This document shows, piece after piece, positions 55,494 to 64,000 of a stretch of 64,000 bases of DNA; position 1 is the stretch's first letter; every line of letters starts with the position of its first letter. Below the pieces are notes generated by a model. It saw nothing but the letters and a program-made list of their open reading frames with translations. It was not told the DNA's origin and did not search any database. Made by a program: the position numbers and the translations under genes. The stretch comes from Moniliella sp. 'wahieum' (lineage: Eukaryota > Basidiomycota > Moniliellomycetes > Moniliellales > Moniliellaceae): assembly GCA_003971905.1 (NCBI GenBank), contig RSEE01000035.1:372001-436000 (forward strand). The letters run 5' to 3'.

Positions 55494-57526
55494 TTACCGT
55501 CTCTTGGCCGGTCGCGGCGGCAGTGGAGGAAGAGAAGCTGGCGTGCGCACTTTAAGAGAGGTAGCCAAGACGAGGGCAACGACAACGGCGATCCCAGCAG
55601 TAAGCAGCAGAAAGGAGCCGGCCCAGCGGTCCGATGCGGCAGTTAGCTTATACAGCCACGAAAACGCCATGGGAGAAGCAATCGAGCCCAACGCCTCATT
55701 GAACACCGAGAGCGCTCCAAACATGGCGCCTGTGTGGGCAGGGTCATGCATAAGCCTCACCAACAGCGACGATAGCGTTGCGCCAAAGCCCCCCCCAAAC
55801 GCAGAGAGGGCACCCCAAAAAATCACCGCGGTCAACGTGCGCGACTCAAAGAGACCCACATGCGCCACGCTCCAAATCAAGATGGTGGCTACCGCCAGAC
55901 GATAATCAAACCGGCCATCCTGGATCGCACCCAGATGTTTCTCCCGCAGTGTCCACGCCCGCTCCACCATCTCCTCCGAACGCGTAAAGGGTGGGAGGGA
56001 AGGTGCCTGCTCGTCGCTGTCTTCGTTGTCGTGATCCGATAGGGAAGCAAGACGACCATTCTCATCCAACAAATTGCCTTGACCGCCATTGTCTTGGGGT
56101 AGACTAATGCGCTCCTTTTTCCTTTTTTGTCCGATCGAGATGATCAGAGGCAAGACGAGACCCAGGGCGACGACATGGAGGACAGCGGAACCAGAGATAA
56201 AAGGACCGATGTCTGATGCGGCCAAATGGAAGAGTTGTTGGAGATAGAAAAGAGAGATGGAGGCGCTACCGGTGGCGACGCTGTTGAGGACCAGTATAGC
56301 CATCGCCACGATAGTTACATTCCAATCCCGTCCACCCATCGGGCCATGACCTGGATGAGAGATGGAGATATGCGACCGGCTCGAGTGGTGGTGTAGCTTT
56401 GGCCCAGGAGAGGGCGGCGGGGAGGACGTGCTGCTAGTCGCCCCGTACCCGCTTGCCTCGTTATCGTTTCCGTTCAGCAAACTTTCCCTCTCGCTCCCGA
56501 CATCCTCCTCGTGCTCGTCCGAGTCGATGCCTTGTGCTTTGGGGAACAAAACCATCAGGGTAGCCACCACAGGTGCCCAGTAGAACAACATGTAGGCCTT
56601 AGCCCGTTCCGACCAAGTCTTGGCCGACACCAAGGCATCTTTCAGCTTCTCCGATCGAGCTCGTGCTTGTTCTGCATATACATCCCGCGCTTCTTTGAGT
56701 CCCGAAGGGGGGCGGGAAGCGGGGATGATGAGCGTGCCATAGACAAGCGCGAATAAGCTTATAAGGAAGCCAGCAAACAACACTGGTGTCAGCTCGCCTC
56801 CCGACCATCTGATGATTAACGAGGACAGGTAGGGAGCGACGATGATTCCAACGTAAGAGATACTCTTGCACATCGCGTAAGCTTGCGACCGGTTGGCAGA
56901 GGAGGAGGTGTCGGCGATGTAGCTGCTGGGCACGGCGTCGCTCAACGTATCTCCTCCCCCTAGGCCACCTACGAGGGAGATAGCATAGAGAAAGTTGCGT
57001 TGCCAATTTGGAAGCAAGCGAGGAAGAAGCGATGCGATCAGGGCGATCGATATGCAACTGATGCTGGCCACCATCATCACGGCCAGGGGCAATTTGCGCC
57101 CATATTGGTCGCCTAACCGGGACCAAACCCCGGTGGTGCTCATTGCGAGGATTCCTGAGATGATACTCATGCGTACTTGGAACGCAGCCGCCTCGGCCAA
57201 GACAGCAGGGGAACGACACACGTCCTGATCGTGCCCCGCTCCTGCTCCACCCATCGGCCCAGGGTTTCCGACAGTCTCTTCGCACACCATTTGGTTCACC
57301 AACAAAATCATAACGGGCGCAAACATGGCGAGGGAAAAGGCGTTCAAAAAGATCAGGGGTGGATCCACCACGGCGACGGGCGGCGGTACCAGGGCATGAG
57401 TTTGGACCAGGAGAGATGCTGGTCCTCGTTTAGCTCTTCATCAGCCTGTTCGGCCATCGCGATGGCAGCGGTAGCGGAAGCATTGCCATCGACCAGCAGT
57501 ACGTTTTCGGGTCCGTTCTCGGTCAT
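55494..57526 (-). CDS. MFS transporter, 12 helices, substrate unknown
   Basis: Major facilitator superfamily permease. The signature between helices 2 and 3 is visible (RLGDQYGRKLPLAV). The protein shows 12 hydrophobic segments and a central cytoplasmic loop that is long, acidic and Ser-rich (DSDEHEEDVGSERESLLNG) after helix 6. The second half includes WSVAHVGLFESRTLTAVIFW and TGAMFGALSVFNEALGSIAS. It resembles the HIAT1/tetracycline-resistance branch rather than the sugar or drug families I know best, so the substrate is unassigned. The N-terminal exon starts with the ATG at 57526 (MTENGPENVLLVDGNAS) and joins the long frame by one missing C near 57383: WYR-PPVAVVDPPLIFLNAF. No intron is needed. 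The protein is about 675 residues. Confidence 0.8.
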
Positions 57527-58704
57527 GATGGCGGGCTGGTCGGGTTGGAGCACTCACTCAGAGGTGCGCCAGGGTGGAAGGAAGATGCTGGGTGAATCGG
57601 GATTGTGAGAAAAGGAACGTGGGGAAGAAGCGAGTACTTAGGGTGTGCACTGGCTGCCCCTGATATACGCTTTTTGCTGATGGGGCGGGCACAACCTTGA
57701 CGGACGTGGCGAACGCTAAGCGCACTGTGTAACCATGTGACCTGGCTATAGTGACTAGTGTCGATCATCGCACCTACTATTGAGCGACCGAGAAGACATA
57801 CGACCAAAACGACCATTAACGTTGTTAATGCATTATCGACATCTGCTGCAGGCAGGTCGATAAGCCCAAAAAATAAAAAAGAGTGCACATGTGTGCCTCC
57901 GTCGTAGTTGTGGCTGCGCAGTCGACGCTGCGAGAAGCCTGTGAGGCGTAGGGGAAACTATTGCTGCGACAAGCGTCTGCGTGAGCTATTAAATAGCTTC
58001 CCGCTGTCCTAGCTCGTTTGTTACTACTATAGTCACTAGCGACTACTAGTCGATCGTCACATGTCACATGCTTGCCACCTTGGGTCCCGTGGGTCACATG
58101 TCACATCTGCATCAGGCCACACAGGCCACATGCCCAGTCGATGATCTCATCATCATGCACATGTGCGGCCTCGGGCCCATGATGTGCACGACTGCGATGA
58201 CCGTACCGGCCAAACCTGCCTCGGCCTCATCAGCATGTGGAAGCTGGAAGACTATCCGTCACCATATCTATCTGCCTCTTCGCTCTTCGCCTCAGGCCTC
58301 AGGGCCTAAGGGCCTCGACGTCTCGACGTTTCAACGCCTCTACCCTCAACCGGCACGCGGCACCCCTCTGCTTATATCAATGTTTAACACGTTCCAACTC
58401 CAAACGAGCGTACAGGCAGAGTCGATGGGGCTAAAAGTCTCGGTGAGCGCAGAGTAAAGCGGCGAATGAATTGGAGGAATCGTCTTCAGTTTACTCCAGC
58501 ACGCATTTGCAACCTGGTCAAGTCGTCATCCGCACGCGGTGGGCGGAGAGGGTGCGGATACGTGGGGTGATATGATCAGAACGGCCATTCCCATACGCGG
58601 CCAAAGAGGCCCAACGTGACCTCGTTGTGCAACAGCAGCAATGATTGGGATAGCGAGGCTCCAACAGGGTATCAGTATCCGATCCAAGGGCGGCAGTGAG
58701 CGCA
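57527..58704. other. Intergenic, 1.2 kb
   Basis: Upstream of the MFS gene and downstream of the kinesin. It has CACTAGCGACTACTAG (58033) and CACATGTCACATG (58057), again the recurrent words. No gene seen. Confidence 0.5.
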
Positions 58705-61700
58705 TCAGAGGCAGAACAGGCGCGAGTTCCTCTTCCGCGCCACCTCTTCCAAACGTTCAGCAAGCGCTGCCTTGGCTTTCTCCTTGTCTGCAGACTCTTG
58801 GTGCATGCGCGACTCGTAGTCAATTTGCTTCTGATGGGCGGAGGAGCGCTCCTGCTGCAGCTCGCTCGACGCGGCTTCCAACATCGCACGCGTTTCGCGC
58901 ACCTCCTCGTGCATCTGGTCCCGCTCCCGTGTCACCTCCCCTAGCTGCACGCGAGCCTTGCGCAAGTTGCGGTCCGAGTCGTTCAGCGCCATTTCGAGCG
59001 TGGATGCCAGTTCAATGTTGGCTTGTAAGTCCGCCTCGCAATGAATGAGTTGTTCGCGCAACTGCGCCATGTCAGCCCGTGTCTTCTGCAGTTCTTCATC
59101 TTTCTCCGTCGTCATCACCGCAGTCGCGTCACTGACGACACTGGGATGGGTATTGCCCCCCACGAGGGTGCTCGCTGACATCCGGGTTAATTCCTCTTCC
59201 GAAAGGGGTATTGTGCTTGAACGGCGGCCAAAGTAGACAGCTTGGCTTGCACGTCGTTCAAGGTGCGTTTCAGTTCGTCCGACTCTGGACCCAACCCAGA
59301 ATCGTTACCAGCCTGCGTCAGCTGCTGGGCCAACTGCTCCACCTGCTGGCCTAGCTCAACACTGAGCTCATGCAGTGAGGACCGCTCCGTCACCAACTGA
59401 TCCAATTGACCTTGGAGCGTCTTGACCTTAGCGTCTTGCGAGGCAATCAGCTCATCGCGCTCCTGTTCGGCTTCCATTCGAATCTCCTCGGCCGTGGTAA
59501 GATCCATTTCTTCTTTCTTGTCGGTGACGGTCGTATCTGCCGTGTCAACCTCATCAGTTGATCCCGTCTGGGACAGCTGGCGCCGAGCCCGCTCAGACAA
59601 GATCAATTCGCGCGTCGAACCAATGCGAGCCAGTTCCTCCTTGTGAGCCTCTTTGAGCGCTTCCATTTCGGCCAACAGCTTCGCCTTGGTTTGCTCGGCT
59701 TCCTCCTGGAGACGTTTGTGCTCTTCCTCCGCCTCTTGGGCTTGGCGAATTAACTGGGCATGCGATTCACGCAGCTGTACTAGCTCAGCATCAGCCGCAT
59801 CCGTTGCTGTTGACGAATCGGCAGTAGGAGCCTTGGCCTCCGGCTCCGTTCCAGACAAGCCGCCCAGAGTCAGGGGTTCGGCCGGAATGGCCTCGACGGG
59901 ACTGGCGTCCTCAGAGACCAAGTCTTCCGACGGAGGGAGAGGCAAGCCCGTAGCTGCAGGTGGTGATGAAAGGAGCGCTTGAGCCTCGAGAGAAGGGGTG
60001 ACGTAGTTCGATTCGACGCCCGACACGACGGTCGAAGGACAGGTAAGGGCACAGGGATCGTCAGCGCATCCTCTGCTGGTTGATCATGTAGCGCCGTTGG
60101 GGGATGAGTGCACGCAAACGTTCCATCTGGTCTTGATGCATCGCTTCTTGGCGAGCCATTTGTTGAAGTAGCTCTTGCACTTGACTTGCCTGGTCGGGCT
60201 CCTGCCCGGAAGGGGCTGAAGCAGGAACGACAGGGGCAGAAGCTGTGGTGGCAGGGGAGTCCCGGGAGGCAGAGAGAGCCAACAGCTCCTCATCCCTCTC
60301 CCGCAGAGTGCCTTGAAGCTGGTTCACTTCCTTCTCCAACGACAAACTTTGCGCTCCAACGCCTCGCTACTCTCTCTCTGGAGGTGGTAAGATGCCCATT
60401 GACCCATTCCCAGGCCGGGGTGGGGAGCCTAACACCACCCCCGACCCTGCGCCAGGGAAGGCGATGCTCGCTGCGCGTGAATGGGATGCCAATGACAACG
60501 GACGGCGAGACGCAAAGCTCTGCGTGCGAACATGCTTCGTGTCGTTCGTATCGCGCATTCCGGGTGTCGAATTGGCAGGCTTATACTGGAGCGAGGAGAT
60601 ACTCCGGCGATTCCGCATCGTGCTGTCTCTCCGAGCCTGTACAGCAGACGACGACGGCCCAGAGAGGGAGGCGAGCGAGGATGTCCGGCTTCTTGACCCC
60701 GGACTGAAGTCCATGTCGTCCTGAGCGCTATAAGTCGAAGAGGCACTCACTCTTCTCCCTCGTACACCGGAAGTCCGACTCCCCGGCCGAAACGTTCGAG
60801 GGTCCCCAGTCGAATCCGCCGCCTCATGATCCGCCGTCGTCGGGGCATCCAACTCTTCCATCTCGTCTCCCAAGGGCTTGGACAAGGTTGACAAACGCTC
60901 AAGCTCGGCTTTCGCTTCTAGGTACTTCGAATGCGCCGTGGCTTGCTCGGCTAGGGCTTGGGCATGGCTGTCCCGCAATTTCATCAGTTCCTCCTCCTTG
61001 CCTTCGAGTTCATGCAACTTGGTTTCCTGTTCTTGCAACCCAGATTCCAACTCCTTTACACGCTCTTGAGCGGATGCCAGATCAGCTTGGGTGCGAGCCA
61101 GCTCTGATTGAGCCTTTTCCTGGGCGGCTTGGGATGCAGCTGTCTGAAGCTCGAGCGTCTTGGTCTTTTCCGCTAGCTGGTCTTTGAGCACCGACATTTC
61201 TTCCTGGATCCGGGCGCGTTCTGCATCGTAGTCCTTTTGAAGAGCCGTCATAGCAGTGGCCGTAGCCACCGCGGCCGCAGAAGCAACTTCAGAGGCTTGA
61301 GATTCTTTCTCCCGAGAGTGTGTAGACTGAAGCTCGGCAAGTTGTTCTTCAAGGTCCTTAAGCTGGCTCTCCTTGGCTTGGAGCTCGCTGTGGAGCGACT
61401 CAAGCTCTTCGAATGGCACGGGATCAACGCTCTTGTCTGTAGACGAATCGAGACGAGCCTCGAGGGAGGCCAGCTTGGCATCTCGCTCTTGCGCCTCCTG
61501 TTCCAACTCCTCCACTCTTGCCGTTGCTTCAGCCAGCTCCGTGTCCGAGGTCAGCAGACGGCTCTCGAGTTCAGCAATATACGCTTCCGCTGCCTCCTCA
61601 GCCTTCTTCATCTTGGCTAGCTCTTGGCGCAAGTCTCCTGCGACAGACTTGTCCAGCGTTGACTGTTCGAGGTGCGACGAGATTTTGGTCTCTAGCTCGT

Positions 61701-63877
61701 CAGCGTACCGTGCAGCACTCGTCTCGCCCTCGGCGACCTGCCCGAGGCGGGAATGTAGGTCGGCAATGATTTCCTCCTTGGACGCCAACTGGGCCCTGGC
61801 CTGTGCAGCTCATCGTCTTGCTCGACAATCTTGGTCTCATGCTCGTTGACAATATCTTCGGCATGGGCCAAGGCAGCCTTCATCAAATTGATCTGACCCT
61901 CGAGCACATCAATCGCCTTTTCATACTCGACAATGATCGGTTCAGCAGCAGTGAGAAATTCTTGGTTGCTCTGACCCGACGAAGCTCGAACCGCCTGTTC
62001 CAGGCTGGTCTTCTGCGCTTGAGCTTGGGCCAATTCCTGAGCCAATCGACTAAGGCGCTCTTGCTGGGCACGAATGACGCTTTGGGCATGTTGGGCTGCA
62101 TCCTTGGCAGCAATGCCTTGGAGAGCGCCTCCACCATCACCTGAGCTCGACCGGAAGAAGAGCCTCGGACTGCAAGCTCTTTCCGAAGTTTGGTCACTTG
62201 GCCTTGTAGATAAGTCAAGTCATCCCACCCTACTTCGTGTTCCGTAATCTCGGCCTTGTTCTTAATGTTACGTGCCCGATTGGCATATTGGAGAGTGTTG
62301 ACCGTCTCAGAGACGTTGTATTCGGTTGGGGAGACACACGCAATCATCAGTGTATGCGCGTTGCCACCCAGACTGTCTTGCAACAGGCGAGTCAATTTGC
62401 TGTCACGATACGGGATATGGGTCGTTCGCCGCGCCTTGGCCGGATCGCCGAGGGCACTGATCACATTGCCCAATGCATGGAGGCCCGAATTGATCGAGAT
62501 GCCTTCCTTGGCCCGATCACCTGTAGCGTTGGTCCGCTTGAGCTGGAAGAGGATTAGGTTAGTTCTGATCGAAACAATCGTTTGGCCAACATACCCGTTC
62601 TGAACCAGCTAGATCGACGAAGTGGAACTTGCTGACAATAGTTGTGCTTTCCCCTTCGTCTGCCATGTCCATGGAACTACCAGGACGCAATGCCTGGCGC
62701 TGCTGGCGGGAAGGGGTGACACGGCCACCCAAGGAAGAGCCGGGGCGAGGAATGCCGAGGGACTTGCGCGGTGTGCTGGGCGTTGCGCGCCCGTTGGTGG
62801 AGCGCCGATGGGTGAGAGTAAGGGAAAAGATAGCGTGGGAGCGAGATGATTGCTCATTCATGTCAGTTTCAGATGTGCGTCGGGCAGCGGTACCAATGGC
62901 CAGGTAGGACATGACATCAGCCACTGACGAAACAGAAACCTCGCGGAGTCCAGACCAAATTATGTGGCCTTTGTCCTCGCGAATTTGGACCAAGGGTTGG
63001 GAGCTGCCTCCATCAGCAAGGAGGTCAAGCAAGTCCTCATTGTACAACTCAATGAACGAGACCTTGACCGTATAAGTCGACCGTCCCGCCGACGCTTGAC
63101 GCCGACGCTCAATGTCGCTAAAAATGTCGGACACAGCGCGGGGGATAATGCCCGTAGACGGGCCAGGGCAGCACCGATATAGTTCAGTTCCGCCGCAGCG
63201 GTTCCCATGGTATAAGACTTACCACTGCTCGTCTGGCCATAGGCCAGGATGGTAGTGTTGTAGCCGTCCACAAAAGAGGGAATGAGAGATCGAACTGCCC
63301 GTTCGTACACATCCTCCTGATTGGCCTCTGGACCAAGAACGTAGTCGTATGCGAAGATCTGCTTCTTATCGCGTGACAGGCCGGGTGTCGCAGCATTCGG
63401 GCCGCCAGTGGGACCAGAGGAGGGGTCAACACTAACGCTGGAGGCACCTGAGCGAAGATGACAGAGCGTTGCCATCGGGTGGGCATGGACGAAGCGTCCT
63501 GCGGGGTGATGGGGGGATACGGAGCGCAACCTGGACCGAGGTGGGCATGGGGCTGGGCGGGCTAATAGAGAAGGGGGGGGTCATGGGCGGCGGAGAGAGC
63601 TGGTCGCGCGCGGCAGAGCGGGGGGAATCGGCAGCGGTCGCGATAGGCGGAAGCGGTGAGCGGGTGCGCATGCCAGGCTTGGGTGTGGTGGGTAAGCCGC
63701 CGAAAGACGAGCGTGGGAGAGAAGAGGCGGGGGTAGAGCGGCCGGAGCTGGAGAGGGGTGGGGGGGACTGGGCACCGAGGCGGCCGAGATGGAGTGGCGC
63801 GGACGCGAAGAGGCGCCAGAGCCGGGGCCGCCACCAACGCCAAAGCCAAAGGCGGACGACCGCCGAGGCGTCGTCAT
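58705..63877 (-). CDS. Kinesin-4-like motor (chromokinesin type)
   Basis: ATP-driven microtubule motor with a very long coiled-coil tail. The motor shows [20 protein letters not shown], the P-loop [48 protein letters not shown] (switch I), [11 protein letters not shown] (switch II) and [19 protein letters not shown] 52-base intron (62543-62594, GTATGT...TTCCAG) joins LAGSER to [21 protein letters not shown] coiled coil of about 1000 residues follows with Ser-rich gaps. The end is [16 protein letters not shown], and such short basic/Cys ends are seen in chromokinesins. Numerous frame changes break the gene, including near 63770, 63500, 63150, 62110, 61805, 60355, 60035 and 59185, so the order of exons is secure but the protein length (about 1700) is approximate. 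The start is the ATG at 63877. Confidence 0.88.
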
Positions 63878-64000
63878 GGATGGATGGAGGGTGGATGGGA
63901 TGGGACGGAGGCGGGACGGTGGAGGCGGTGATGTGGTGGAGCAGAGCCAAACACACTGTGGACCCTGCACGGCCAGGTGGCCAGCTGCGCGAGCTGCGCC
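63878..64000. other. Right edge, kinesin promoter region
   Basis: Upstream of the kinesin start. The window ends here, so the promoter is incomplete. No gene. Confidence 0.4.

Noticed and set aside
489-63877. Programmed ribosomal frameshifting as a general explanation for the broken genes
   Set aside because: There is no shared slip site, the needed direction varies, and some sites are in runs of only two bases. Random sequencing error is simpler.

Overview
This is nuclear DNA of a fungus, most likely a basidiomycete. The evidence is short introns of about 50 to 160 bases with GTATGT/GTACGT-type donors, CT(A/G)AC-like branch points and CAG/TAG/AAG acceptors, together with fungal housekeeping genes: SWR1, BUB2, HEM1 with heme regulatory motifs, a metacaspase, PMP3, an Izh3-like receptor and a chromokinesin. 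Some features recall Ustilaginomycotina or related basidiomycete yeasts, but I cannot fix the species. I see no bacterial, plasmid or viral gene block and no biosynthetic cluster.

Layout, left to right. A two-HMG-box protein (489-1975, -), an EVE/THYN1-like protein (2523-3340, -), a metacaspase (4198-5670, -), a large unrecognised coiled-coil protein (7078-10955, -), a single-pass membrane protein (12192-13766, -), EMC8/9 (16474-17143, -) and mitochondrial ribosomal protein uS10m (17530-18613, -). Then on + a BAR-like helical/disordered protein (20328-23045), a forkhead factor (25348-27137) and 5-aminolevulinate synthase (28543-30666). Then on - BUB2, SWR1, a hidden 69-residue cysteine-rich protein (38907-39167) and PMP3. 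Then on + a core-1/MPP-beta family subunit and ribosomal protein eL14. Then an Izh3-like PAQR receptor (-), a 6 kb repeat-rich gap with a complete 1.4 kb LTR element and a copia-like remnant, a Gln-rich protein (+), an MFS transporter (-) and a kinesin (-) that runs to the right end.

The genes do not form one pathway. Loose themes are mitochondrial function (HEM1, uS10m, core 1), chromatin (SWR1, HMG, forkhead) and mitosis/cytoskeleton (BUB2, kinesin). Genes are separated by 0.2 to 2.7 kb of DNA rich in short tandem words built on 6-base palindromes.

Two points dominate the reading. First, most long genes, including essential ones, are broken by one-base frame changes whose flanks still encode continuous conserved protein. 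Most look one base short, usually in a homopolymer or doublet. The simplest explanation is uncorrected sequencing error, so the coordinates below span the gene across such breaks. Second, 51377-52776 is a structurally complete, very young LTR element with a TAATT target duplication and no recognisable polyprotein.
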